Shown here: positions 34,348 through 43,202 of the stretch, in pieces
How the letters are laid out: the number at the start of each line of letters is the position of its first letter
How positions within the stretch are numbered: the stretch's first letter is position 1
The notes under the pieces: generated by a model
Databases searched by the model: none
Seen by the model: only the letters and a program-made list of their open reading frames with translations
Told to the model about the DNA's origin: nothing
Made by a program: the position numbers and the translations under genes
From: Azoarcus sp. L1K30
Lineage (GTDB): Bacteria > Pseudomonadota > Gammaproteobacteria > Burkholderiales > Rhodocyclaceae
DNA length: 64,000 nucleotides
Reading direction: 5' to 3'
Assembly (NCBI RefSeq): GCF_018122735.1
Contig: NZ_JAGRRD010000001.1
Coordinates: 4,495,318 to 4,559,317 of the forward strand

Positions 34348-35526
34348 ATGACATCAACTGATCGCTTCCTGCTCGTCGCCCCTCAGTCTCCATTCAGTGA
34401 AGCGTCCGGGGCTCAACAACGCACGCGCCTCTTCTATGATGCGCTATGCGCCCATGGGCCGACGGATGTGCTCGTCGTCAGTCGTGATGAGGATAGCCCC
34501 GACGCAGAACGCGATAATCAGCATGGCAACATCGTGTATGTGCGATCTTCTCGCAAGGCTGCCGGTTGGCGCACGTACAGGCCGGACGCCGAGCTTACTG
34601 CGCGCGCGGTCGCCCTCCTGCCCGTGCCGCTTGAGAGTTACGGTCTGATCGTCGGGCGATACCTGTGGAGTCTGTGTCAGCTTGATTTGCCGAAATCCGT
34701 ACGCAGTATCGTGGATCTGGATGATTTCAGTTATCGTTTCAGCCGCCATGCGCTCGCGAGTGCGGGATTGTGGAGAACGCTCCTGCAGCGTCGAGTGCAG
34801 GAATCGCTGGCTCGCCGGCAGCTCGTCCGATTTGACGGGTTCGTCTTCGTTTCGCAGCGAGACCACGCGAGCGTGCCCTCATCGGTTAGCGTCGTATGTC
34901 CCAACATTGTTCAGTCCTTCGCGTTGACGACCAGCGCTCGGACGGTTGCCGCGCGCCACTCGTTGCTGTTTGTGGGGTCCATGTGGTACGGCCCCAATCG
35001 TGATGGAATCCGATGGTTTCTCGATAAGGTGTGGCCTATCGTCAGAGCCGGGCTGCCGGATGCCCGCTTGACCATCGTTGGTGCGGCACACCCCGACAGG
35101 CGTGCGGAATGGGCGCGCAGTGACGGTGTTTCTGCGCCTGGTTTCGTCGACGATCTCGCGGCAACCTATGCGTCGGCGTCTGCGGTAATCGTGCCGGTCC
35201 AGTACGGTGGCGGGACGAACATCAAGCTGCTCGAGGCGCTTGTGCATGGCAAACCTTGCGTGTCCAGCGCATTTGCGCAAGCGCCTTTCCAGCCCTGGCT
35301 TCAGCATGGAAAGCATCTGCTGGTTGCAGATTCTGCGCAGGAGTTTGCCGTGCGCTGCATCGAGGTGCTCAAGGCGGCCGAGCTCGGATCATCGCTCGCG
35401 CAGGAGGGGAGGCGTCAGGTTCTCGATGTTTTCTGCGCCGCGCGGTTTCAAGCCGAGTTCGACAGATTGCTCCTCAGGCTGCAGGTCACGGGCTGCGATC
35501 GATCCAGGGGAGAAATCGCTGCGTGA
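34348..35526 (+). CDS. Glycosyltransferase family 4
   Basis: 392 residues. FLLVAPQSPFSEASGAQQRTRLFYDALC is the N-terminal loop; HSLLFVGSMWYGPNRDGIRWFLDKVWP, RLTIVGAAHP and ASAVIVPVQYGGGTNIKLLEALVHGKPCVSS are the donor-binding motifs, resembling the XrtA 'stp1' subgroup. It overlaps the flippase GTG start by 4 nt and so belongs to a plus-strand unit with it. Confidence 0.88.
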   Translation: MTSTDRFLLVAPQSPFSEASGAQQRTRLFYDALCAHGPTDVLVVSRDEDSPDAERDNQHGNIVYVRSSRKAAGWRTYRPDAELTARAVALLPVPLESYGLIVGRYLWSLCQLDLPKSVRSIVDLDDFSYRFSRHALASAGLWRTLLQRRVQESLARRQLVRFDGFVFVSQRDHASVPSSVSVVCPNIVQSFALTTSARTVAARHSLLFVGSMWYGPNRDGIRWFLDKVWPIVRAGLPDARLTIVGAAHPDRRAEWARSDGVSAPGFVDDLAATYASASAVIVPVQYGGGTNIKLLEALVHGKPCVSSAFAQAPFQPWLQHGKHLLVADSAQEFAVRCIEVLKAAELGSSLAQEGRRQVLDVFCAARFQAEFDRLLLRLQVTGCDRSRGEIAA

Positions 35527-36995
35527 CGATGAAGCCAGCTGTCGATGCCCGCAAGTCGATGATTTCGGGCGCGCTATGGACGGTGTCGATGCGATGGGGG
35601 ATGAAGCTCCTCGGTCTTGTCAGCACGATCATACTGGCGCGCCTGATCCTGCCGCAGGAATACGCAGTCGTGGCCATGGCCATGCTTGTTGTCGGCCTCA
35701 TCGAGTCGTTTCTCGATTTCGGCACCGATACTGCAGTATTGCGCAAGGACTACATCGATGACGACTACGTCAACTCGGCGTGGTCTCTCAAGGTGCTTCA
35801 GGGCGCGTTCGTCGCCGTGCTGCTGGTCATAGGGGCCTATTTTGCGGGGATCTATTTCGGTGACGAGCGGGTCCCCCCTGTGTTGTGGATTCTGGCTGGC
35901 TGTGTGTTTCTCGCGTCTACAGGCAATATCGGTATGACCCTGGCGCGAAGGAATCTTAATTTTTCCCTTGATTTCAAACTACAGGTGACGTCGAAAGTCA
36001 TTGCCGCGATACTGACGATCAGCGCAGCCTTTTTCCTCCGGGATTATCGTGCGCTGGTGCTTGGCGTGGTGTCGGGGTACGTGGGCGGCTGGATCCTGAG
36101 TTACCTGATGCACCCGTATCGGCCTCGCTGGTGCGTGAAGGCCTTTGCGGATATCTGGGGGGTCACCCGATGGCTGATGCTGTCGAGTATCGCCGGATTC
36201 ATGCTGCAGAAAGCAGACGAGTTGGTGGCTGCGCGCATTGGCACTTCGCACGAGTTCGGGTTGTACAACGTTGGTGCAGATATTGGCCAGATGCCGACGG
36301 GAGAGATCGGCCCGGCAATTCTGAAGTCCTTGTTGCCTGTACTGTCGTCCATCCAGAACGAGTCTGAACGGCTGAAATCGGGCGTCCTCAAAGTGCTCGC
36401 AATCGTGAATGCCGTGACCTTGCCGGCGGGGTTTGGCCTCGCAGCAGTTGCGTTGCCGTTTACACTTGCCGTGCTGGGGGAGAGCTGGAGGGAAGCTGCA
36501 CCCATCGTTGCGCTGTTTGGCATCGCGGGCGCTGCGAGGGTCATGGTCAAGCCTCTGTCGACCATACTTGTCTTGAAGGGTTTCACCCGTTGTCAAAGCA
36601 GGATCGTATGGATCGAATTTGTCGTTTTCGCGCTGTCTGCCGTCGTACTCGTCCCGCAATTCCATCTTTTGGGCTTGATTGTGGCGCGAATTGCCGGCAC
36701 ATTGACATCCGCACTGCTTATCATTTATGAGGCACATCGCCGGTGCTATGTCCCGGTGCAATCCAGTTTGAACATGTTATGGCGTCCGTTGTGCAGTGCT
36801 ATCACGATGTACTTTGCAATCAAGTGGATGCAACAGTTCATATCGACATCAATGTTCGGTTTAGTCGCTGAAGTTGTCGCGGGAGCCTTCGTTTACGGCT
36901 TATTGATGCTGATAAGCTGGCTTCTGAGCGGTAAGCCTGTTGGTGTCGAGTTTGAGTTCGTGCGATTCGTGGGCAGGAGACGATCGCAGTCCTGA
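35523..36995 (+). CDS. Oligosaccharide flippase, Wzx/MATE-like (polysaccharide transporter family)
   Basis: 490-residue membrane protein with about 12-14 hydrophobic helices. KSMISGALWTVSMRWGMKLLGLVSTIILARLILPQEYAVVAMAMLVVG is the typical first two helices, and LQKADELVAARIGTSHEFGLYNVG lies in the middle. It would flip undecaprenyl-linked repeat units across the inner membrane. The GTG at 35523 (GTGA overlap, GGGGAG about 10 nt upstream) is preferred over ATG 35529. It is the only flippase gene in the window, so the XrtA glycan probably depends on it. Confidence 0.9.
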   Translation: MTMKPAVDARKSMISGALWTVSMRWGMKLLGLVSTIILARLILPQEYAVVAMAMLVVGLIESFLDFGTDTAVLRKDYIDDDYVNSAWSLKVLQGAFVAVLLVIGAYFAGIYFGDERVPPVLWILAGCVFLASTGNIGMTLARRNLNFSLDFKLQVTSKVIAAILTISAAFFLRDYRALVLGVVSGYVGGWILSYLMHPYRPRWCVKAFADIWGVTRWLMLSSIAGFMLQKADELVAARIGTSHEFGLYNVGADIGQMPTGEIGPAILKSLLPVLSSIQNESERLKSGVLKVLAIVNAVTLPAGFGLAAVALPFTLAVLGESWREAAPIVALFGIAGAARVMVKPLSTILVLKGFTRCQSRIVWIEFVVFALSAVVLVPQFHLLGLIVARIAGTLTSALLIIYEAHRRCYVPVQSSLNMLWRPLCSAITMYFAIKWMQQFISTSMFGLVAEVVAGAFVYGLLMLISWLLSGKPVGVEFEFVRFVGRRRSQS

Positions 36996-37030
36996 ATCGG
37001 GACACTGCACACGTATCCGGGAGAGCGAAC

Positions 37031-37795
37031 ATGATTCTTCCTGTCAGGCCCAGCAGCGGCAGTTCTGAGAAACTGTCCGAGAGCATCAGGAAAATGGCCG
37101 CGCTGCACGGCGCGCCGTGGATGTTCGAGTATGCGTTCTATCACCGTGACCGACTCGCGCTTGATTTCGAATGGGCGGTCGGGAATTTCTCAGCGAATGC
37201 CAGCGTGCTCGAGATCGGCGGTTATCCCTTCTTCCTGACGCATGCTCTCCGTGCTCAGGGATACGAATTGGAATGCATCGACAAGCTCATTCCGGAAGCC
37301 AGAAGGCTCGCTGATGCAGCATCCATTCCTGTCACGTCATGTGATATCGAGCTTGAGCCTTTGCCGTACGCTGATGATACGTTTGATGAAGTGCTGCTGA
37401 ATGAAGTGTTCGAGCATTTGAGAATCAACCCGATCTCAACGACCGAGGAAATCCACAGGGTGCTGAAACCAGGCGGGAGAGTCTGGATTTCCACGCCGAA
37501 TCTTGGCTCGCTGAAGGGGATAGCGAACCTCGTGTTCAGGAACGAAGCGTGGGCTGTGGTGGGCGAAGGGGTCTATGCCCAGTATCAGGGGCTGCGGGAA
37601 AACGGCGTCATGGGGCACGTGCGCGAATACACCTCGTCCGAGTTGCGAGATTTTCTCAAGCATGTTGGCTTCGAGGTGGAGGAGATTGTGTACAGAGGCG
37701 GATACTCGAACGTTGTTGCAGAACAAGGCGCCCGTCTATTTCCTCGTCTCCGTCCCTATTTTTCGTGTATCGCGCGCAAGCCGAACGGGCGCTAG
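37031..37795 (+). CDS. Class I SAM-dependent methyltransferase
   Basis: 254 residues. Motif I VLEIGGYPFFLTHALRAQGYELECIDK, post-I acidic Asp, motif II YADDTFDEVLLNEVFEHL and motif III EIHRVLKPGGRVWISTPN define a Methyltransf_11-type fold. GGGAGAG lies 5 nt before the ATG. Its TAG stop shares a CTAG with the stop of the convergent minus-strand glycosyltransferase. Probably methylates a sugar or acyl group of the glycan. Confidence 0.85.
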   Translation: MILPVRPSSGSSEKLSESIRKMAALHGAPWMFEYAFYHRDRLALDFEWAVGNFSANASVLEIGGYPFFLTHALRAQGYELECIDKLIPEARRLADAASIPVTSCDIELEPLPYADDTFDEVLLNEVFEHLRINPISTTEEIHRVLKPGGRVWISTPNLGSLKGIANLVFRNEAWAVVGEGVYAQYQGLRENGVMGHVREYTSSELRDFLKHVGFEVEEIVYRGGYSNVVAEQGARLFPRLRPYFSCIARKPNGR

Positions 37796-39129
37796 CGAAG
37801 GAAACCAGAAAGAACGTCACGCGCTTTGTCGAGTGCTTTTTCAATCGCGATGCGAGCGTTCAGTTTGCGCAGGACGGCGTCCGTGAACTCCATCATCCGG
37901 ACCTTTCTCGCGAATTCGTGTCTCAATGCGAAGCGGTCGCTTGCCTCAAGCGTCGCGGCGAGTTGTACCAGATAGCTTCCAGCCCATGCCGAGGTCTGTC
38001 TTTCCTCGATGTCCTTGGCCGCACGACGCGACAGCGACTCGACAAGCGAAGGGGTTTCATGCGCCCTCTTGAGGGCCAGCGCGGCCTGTTCGATGTCCGG
38101 CTCGGCCCAGCTGGCCGAACTTCCGGCAAAGGATCTTCTGTACTGCCACGTGACGTGCAATGGTTCGACGAGTCGATAGGCGATGGGTATCGAATTCAGT
38201 TCGGACATGTAGGCCATGTTTCCCGAGTACCCGGTTGCAATCACGAGCTTGCCCAGTGACATGGCTTCCATCGGGCCCAGTCCCAGCCCCTCCGCGCGGT
38301 GTAGCGAGAGATATACGTCGCAAGCACTGTAAAGAGAAAGTACATCGGCATAGCTCATGGTCTCGGCCATTACCATGATGCGCGGATCTTCACTGATCGC
38401 CATCAACAGTGCATTCGCTCGCGCGTTCGTTGATGACTGACCGCTCGCATTGTTGGTCTTGATGACCAGCCTTACATCGGCATCATGGGGAAACGCGCGA
38501 CGAAAAGCGTCTACCACTGCTTCGGGGTTTTTCCGCGAATGATCGCTGCGCAGGTCGAAGCTGGTGCAACAGACGAATGCGGAGGCGGGAATGCCTCGTG
38601 CGGCGCGTACGGCAGTCCTGTCCCGATCGGGTCGATTCGGCAGCAGCGGATGTTCGGCGTGGAAGGTGGGTACCTCAGGAACGGCGGTCTCGACGGCGTG
38701 GCGTACGAAAGGGCTGCTCACTAGAATCGCGTCAAACAACGCCAATGATGGATGCCATGCACGGGGAATGATCGGGAGCTCCCAGAAAATCAGCCCCACG
38801 TTCCTGAACCGGGCATCCAGGAGTGATGGAAGCTTGTTGAGCCATAGCGAGGGCAGCGCGATCAGCGAAACGATAATGAGGTTGTGGTTGTACGGGAGCT
38901 CGTTCGTCGATGTGCAGAGCTGCACCCCTTCAATCGGCTCGCGCTCGGTGTTGCCGTCGTAGTCTACGTCAATCGCCGCAACGCCATACCCTTGGTTGCG
39001 AAGCACGCTGATGAACAGCCGTGCAGTATTCCCCAGCCCGGAGGACGTACTGAGGTGTCCGATGACATTGAAGCCCGCTCTTGTCCCGTCGGCAGGATGC
39101 GCCCTCCCGCCTTGTGTCCTTTCGTACAT
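37792..39129 (-). CDS. Glycosyltransferase family 4 (RfaB-like)
   Basis: 445 residues. GFNVIGHLSTSSGLGNTARLFISVL is the glycine-rich acceptor loop; LIFWELPIIPRAWH is a signature of mannosyltransferase-like GT4 proteins; VCCTSFDLRSDHSRKNPEAVVDAFRRAF and DVYLSLHRAEGLGLGPMEAMSLGKLVIATGYSGN form the donor site. The C-terminal 60 residues are a basic helix. Encoded alone on the minus strand with the gene at 39301 upstream. Confidence 0.87.
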   Translation of the reverse strand: MYERTQGGRAHPADGTRAGFNVIGHLSTSSGLGNTARLFISVLRNQGYGVAAIDVDYDGNTEREPIEGVQLCTSTNELPYNHNLIIVSLIALPSLWLNKLPSLLDARFRNVGLIFWELPIIPRAWHPSLALFDAILVSSPFVRHAVETAVPEVPTFHAEHPLLPNRPDRDRTAVRAARGIPASAFVCCTSFDLRSDHSRKNPEAVVDAFRRAFPHDADVRLVIKTNNASGQSSTNARANALLMAISEDPRIMVMAETMSYADVLSLYSACDVYLSLHRAEGLGLGPMEAMSLGKLVIATGYSGNMAYMSELNSIPIAYRLVEPLHVTWQYRRSFAGSSASWAEPDIEQAALALKRAHETPSLVESLSRRAAKDIEERQTSAWAGSYLVQLAATLEASDRFALRHEFARKVRMMEFTDAVLRKLNARIAIEKALDKARDVLSGFLR

Positions 39130-39300
39130 CTTGCGTGCTTTCCTTCCTCATCGAGTCGTCCGTTGCTGTTGTTTCTTGGTTCCCAACCCGGAAGTGCAAC
39201 TTTACGGTGAGCGCAATGATATCCGGAACGGTCTGCAGCTGTGACGTCGCCAGGCATCGCCAGTCGAATTCGGGCCTGATCACACCAGTGCATCCGAATT

Positions 39301-40140
39301 TCACGAAGATATTCCGCGAACGTGAAGAAGCGCGTTAAGGCGGGGGCCGATCGCTTCCAGTTTCCGCAAGAATCGCACCCGGGGCGAATTGAATACGTTG
39401 AGAAGGGTCCCTCCACATTCGCACACGTGTGCAGCAAGATACTTCTCACAGAGAATCGCATTGGCTTTGCCCTGCAGTTCGCGCAAGTCCCAATCATGTT
39501 CGTCGGCCAGTCCTCTCCAGTGCGTCTTGTTATCGGGGGAAAGCCAGTGCTCGATGTGTCTGGCCAAATTACAGCTGACCAAGTCCGAGAACCGAAGACG
39601 CCCGTCTTCCTGCAAGTAGAAGTTGTTCAGCGAACAGTCAGGTGTAAGTGCAGAAATGCGATCAAGCAGGCATCGATTCATGCCAAAAAGATAGGTTGCA
39701 ACCCACTCGTCACTTGTGAGCCCCGAAATCGAAAACGGCAGACCAAGACTAAAGGTCTCCCCTACCATGACCGGTTCATCCCTGATCGCCATGGCAGCCC
39801 GAAAGCTCCGTCGAAATGCAGTCCTCGAAATCGGCCCGAACTTGTTGTGGTGGCAAAAGGTGTCGTTGGCGAAGACAACGAAGTCGCTGTCCTCAAGGAT
39901 CCCCGCGCGCCGGCAATACGCCAGGCCAGTCTCCCATCCGGAGAACTCCCGACAAGCGTTATCGCCAGGAATCAGCACCGCATCGGAGATCTCTCTTGGC
40001 TGGAGTTCCGGGCCGTTGTGCACGATCACCAGGGAGCGCGTTCCCGGAAACCCTTCGAGATAGGCGCGAAATCGGCTCACGGCATCGTCGAAGTACGACG
40101 GGTAGTACGTCAGCAAGATTCCGGTGATGTGAGCGGCCAT
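39301..40140 (-). CDS. Unknown protein, possible GT-A-fold glycosyltransferase
   Basis: 279 residues from the ATG at 40140 (GGAGA 7-8 nt upstream). GILLTYYPSYFDDAVSRFRAYL, SLVIVHNGPELQPRE, DNACREFSGWETGLAYCRR and FVVFANDTFCHHNKFGPI recall rhamnan-synthesis-F-like or GT2-like proteins, with N-D-T in place of a DxD. Seven Cys, including CECGG near the C-terminus, are unusual for a cytosolic enzyme. I do not recognise it confidently. It shares a transcription direction with the GT4 at 37792, from which it is separated by about 170 bp. Confidence 0.6.
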   Translation of the reverse strand: MAAHITGILLTYYPSYFDDAVSRFRAYLEGFPGTRSLVIVHNGPELQPREISDAVLIPGDNACREFSGWETGLAYCRRAGILEDSDFVVFANDTFCHHNKFGPISRTAFRRSFRAAMAIRDEPVMVGETFSLGLPFSISGLTSDEWVATYLFGMNRCLLDRISALTPDCSLNNFYLQEDGRLRFSDLVSCNLARHIEHWLSPDNKTHWRGLADEHDWDLRELQGKANAILCEKYLAAHVCECGGTLLNVFNSPRVRFLRKLEAIGPRLNALLHVRGISS

Positions 40141-40452
40141 ATGTCCGTTCTCCAGCGCAATCTCAGTAACCTGCACCGCCAAGAACATCGCTTCTCTGCG
40201 ATGCCGGAACTCCTGGGCCCCTTCAGCAGGCCGCGCGTGTCGTTCGCCCTTCGCTTGCTGGCAACTTGCTCGGGCCATTCAGTATGCGGCGTTATGCGCT
40301 TGCCCGATCGACGCCAAATACTACCCGGCATGAAAGTTCGCGGCAAATGAATCCACGTCCGTGCGCGGTTACCCCACTGACTGTCGGTCCCATTGAAACG
40401 TAGTCGGCCACGCCCTGCGCTACTGTTTGCGGGCGACAGTGGAGGAAAAGCC

Positions 40453-40480
40453 AAAAAAATATCGGGCGGCCTCGGCCGCC
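40453..40480 (-). terminator. Terminator-like hairpin on the minus strand
   Basis: Read on the minus strand, GGCGGC-CGAG-GCCGCC is followed after 5 nt by seven T residues. It lies about 310 bp upstream of the gene at 39301 in that gene's direction, so it would end transcripts arriving from the right or act as a leader attenuator. The 5-nt gap before the T-run makes the call moderate. Confidence 0.5.
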
Positions 40481-40753
40481 AGCAGGGGATCGAATGAGGT
40501 GCGGTGTAGCCAGTCGTCTTGCGGCGCGCAATTTGATGGCGAAATGGATTGCGTTCCGGGGCATTGAAGGTTAGACAGTCCCCCATGTTCGACTCACGCA
40601 TGGTTGTGCTCTCGGGAGGTGGCCGGTTGCGGAGTATAGTGAGCCACGGAAGTGAGGCTTTCCGCGTTTCGGCTACCTGAAACGGTGTCGACAGGGATCG
40701 CTGGCAAGGTGCAGCTGGTTGTGGCGTAGTTCATGGTTGTGCCACGCCTGCAA

Positions 40754-40771
40754 GCGCGCTGACGAGCGCGC
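40754..40771. repeat. Perfect hairpin without T-run
   Basis: GCGCGCT-GACG-AGCGCGC, a 7-bp stem with tetraloop. No adjacent poly-T, so the role is unclear. Confidence 0.35.
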
Positions 40772-40929
40772 CTGGCTCACGTCCGATCCTCTCGCGGCGG
40801 GGGGCTTGTGCCAGTGCTTGCGCCGAAATGTCGGGTGGTCTGCACATGTCTAAGTATCCGGGGCTTTGTTCCTCTGGTTTGCATGCGCGCTGATTGCTGA
40901 TATTTTGTGCGCGCCTGATGGGGTCGACT

Positions 40930-41904
40930 ATGAATATGCCGCTGGAAGTGGAAATCGAGGATTGTTCGTGCCCGCTGGGTTGTGGGCGAAATGATCAGGT
41001 TGTCTTGGACCACGTCACGGATCGCCTGCATGGTCTGCCGGGCGAGTATCGTATCGTACGCTGTCGCAACTGCGGACTCATGCGGACAAATCCACGCCCG
41101 ACTGCTGCAACGATCGCCTACTACTACCCATCCAACTACGCGCCACATCGCAACGATGCGCACCGGGCAAGTGTGGCAGGACGTGTCGAGCCCTACTGGA
41201 AGCGGGTGCTGACAGATTTGATCGACGAGCGCGATACGTTGATGCCGGACGTGAAGCGAGGAAGGGCGCTTGAATTCGGGTGCGCATCCGGAGGGTTCCT
41301 GGCCAGGCTTCGCGACAGCGGTTGGCTGGCAGACGGCATCGAGCCAAATCATGATGCTGCAGCGAGAGCGCGCGCAGCAGGTTTTGCGGTCCATGTGGGG
41401 CAGATCGAAGACGCGCCGGTGCCGGGCGTCCGCTATGACCTGGTGGTGGGCTGGATGGTCATGGAACATCTGCATCACCCCATTGACGCACTCAGAAAGT
41501 TGCATGAATGGAGCAATCCGGATGCCTTGTTGGCGATCTCCGTACCTGATTGCGGTACTTGGGAGTTTTCGCTGTTCAAGGACAAGTGGTTTGGTCTGCA
41601 AGTGCCAACCCATCTCTTTCATTTCACTCGCGCGAGCTTGACTGAAGTACTTCGAAGGGGAGGGTGGGAGGTGGAGAGGATCTTCAGCCAGCGTGTCGTA
41701 TATCCGGTCAGGGAAAGCGTTAATTACGTCCTGAGGGATTCGCGCGAAATTGGCGCTCTTTCACGAACCGGACTGCGTCTCGTGAGTCGTGCGTTGGTCA
41801 ATGGGTGGGTCGGAAGGCCGCTGGGCGTAATTCTAGCGGCTGCCAAGCAGACTGGGTGCATGACCGTCCTGGCGCGGAGGATTTCAGTTGCCTCGCCGAA
41901 CTAG
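40930..41904 (+). CDS. SAM-dependent methyltransferase with N-terminal Cys-rich motif
   Basis: 324 residues from ATG 40930 (upstream in-frame ATG 40918 and TTG 40894 are possible). An N-terminal zinc-ribbon-like region has CSCPLGCGR and VRCRNCGLMRTNPRP (two C-x2-4-C pairs). The methyltransferase core has ALEFGCASGGFLARLRDSGWLADGIEPN, YDLVVGWMVMEHLHHPIDALRKL and LLAISVPD. This arrangement is common for sugar C- or O-methyltransferases of surface polysaccharides. Confidence 0.87.
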   Translation: MNMPLEVEIEDCSCPLGCGRNDQVVLDHVTDRLHGLPGEYRIVRCRNCGLMRTNPRPTAATIAYYYPSNYAPHRNDAHRASVAGRVEPYWKRVLTDLIDERDTLMPDVKRGRALEFGCASGGFLARLRDSGWLADGIEPNHDAAARARAAGFAVHVGQIEDAPVPGVRYDLVVGWMVMEHLHHPIDALRKLHEWSNPDALLAISVPDCGTWEFSLFKDKWFGLQVPTHLFHFTRASLTEVLRRGGWEVERIFSQRVVYPVRESVNYVLRDSREIGALSRTGLRLVSRALVNGWVGRPLGVILAAAKQTGCMTVLARRISVASPN

Positions 41905-42064
41905 GTCGAGCACACCTTTGGCGATTTTCAACATGCGTGGGACGTTGATTGAGATGGCGAGTTCCAAAATCGCATTTCTGCTTGACATGTTTCATGAGAG
42001 TTGAAGATGCAGTTGATTGACGTTTCGGGTTTCTCCCGGTGATGGCTCATTTGATCGGTTTCGC

Positions 42065-43096
42065 ATGTCGATGAGGAAAATATACCTCGACTACCTTCGC
42101 GTTCTCGCAATCATTGCAGTGGTGACGATTCACGTCACGGCTCCGTATTATTCAAAGGGATATGGTCGTGGTGAAAGTGTTTGGTGGGTGGCTAATTTTC
42201 TCAATGCGTTGTCGAGGTTCTCTGTTCCCGTTTTTGTCATGATTTCAGGTGCGCTTTTGCTCGGGAAAAGAGTGGGTGTTCTGGATTTTTACAGAAAATC
42301 ATCGCTGAGAATAATCCCCCCGTTGATTTTCTGGAATCTCATCTTCGTCGTTTTCAATGCCGTGATTGAAGGTGGGGTGCCGGGTGCTGTCTGGCAATTG
42401 AAGGCTGGGGTCTTTATCGATGGATACGCCGCCAAGCACCTGTGGTATCTATCGATGTTCAGTTGTTTGATTTTTTTTGCTCCATTTGTCAATCAATACA
42501 TAAATGGTGATGCTCCGGGCGAAAGAGGGTTGTTGGTGCTGCTGGCCGCATTTTTTATTTTCTTTGTTGTCGAGTGGATGGCCTCCATTGTTAAAGATCT
42601 TGTGGATGTTTCCATTTCATGGTTCAAGTATTTTCCGCTCTATATGGCATACTTTATTGGTGGTTATTTCCTTGATCGGCATCATCATCGACTTCCCTTG
42701 AGTGTTGTTGGTGCGTGTGTTCTTCTGTTTATATTGAGTGTCGTAGGGATCTTCGGAAACTACTACTATGGACTGGTGTCCGGTTCATTCAGAGATTACT
42801 TCGTGCTCAGCAATACAGGACCTCTATTGTTCCTGATTTCGTTCTTGATTTTTTTGATCTTTAGGCGAAGTGTCTTCTTCATGAACGAGCGGGTCTGGTT
42901 GTTAAAGTTGTCCGAGGCTTCGTTTGGTGTTTACTTGATTCACCCAATTTTCATCTATCTTGTAGGTCGAGCTTTGTCGCCCATGGCGGATCTTCCGCTT
43001 GCCAGAATCATCATTTCGATCCCCTTGGTGACGCTTCTTTCATTTCTGGCCGTTGGCATGCTTCGTAGATTGAGCTTCATGCGCCGGGTCTCCTAG
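42065..43096 (+). CDS. Acyltransferase family 3 (OafA/WecH-like) membrane protein
   Basis: 343-residue inner-membrane protein with about ten hydrophobic helices. The opening SMRKIYLDYLRVLAIIAVVTIHVTAPYYSKG carries the conserved His24 near the membrane face, and FSVPVFVMISGALLL and FGVYLIHPIFIY are family hallmarks. Such proteins O-acetylate sugars. Codon use is conspicuously AT-rich (many TTT, TTG, ATT) compared with neighbours, suggesting recent acquisition. Start: ATG 42065 or 42071; no clear Shine-Dalgarno. Confidence 0.88.
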   Translation: MSMRKIYLDYLRVLAIIAVVTIHVTAPYYSKGYGRGESVWWVANFLNALSRFSVPVFVMISGALLLGKRVGVLDFYRKSSLRIIPPLIFWNLIFVVFNAVIEGGVPGAVWQLKAGVFIDGYAAKHLWYLSMFSCLIFFAPFVNQYINGDAPGERGLLVLLAAFFIFFVVEWMASIVKDLVDVSISWFKYFPLYMAYFIGGYFLDRHHHRLPLSVVGACVLLFILSVVGIFGNYYYGLVSGSFRDYFVLSNTGPLLFLISFLIFLIFRRSVFFMNERVWLLKLSEASFGVYLIHPIFIYLVGRALSPMADLPLARIIISIPLVTLLSFLAVGMLRRLSFMRRVS

Positions 43097-43202
43097 AGAC
43101 GATAGTGAATGGCGAACGACTTGAACTGGGCGGTTCTTGATTTTCCTGATTTATGAAAAATGATTTGGTATAGGGTTTTTTGATTGTTTCGGGGGCGTTG
43201 GA

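Larger units (their letters stand above)
40141..40929. other. 789-bp intergenic region
   Basis: It lies between divergent genes (minus-strand unknown protein and plus-strand methyltransferase). It contains two hairpins listed separately and a direct repeat GGTTGTG spaced 11 nt near 40716. No ORF with coding character was seen on either strand. Confidence 0.6.

Noticed and set aside
40680-40720. Possible sigma-54 promoter (TGGCAAGGTGCAGC)
   Set aside because: Spacing between the GG and GC elements is one base short of the strict requirement, and -12 is poor.
41982-42010. TTGACA as a -35 box before the acyltransferase gene
   Set aside because: No acceptable -10 hexamer at 16-18 nt.
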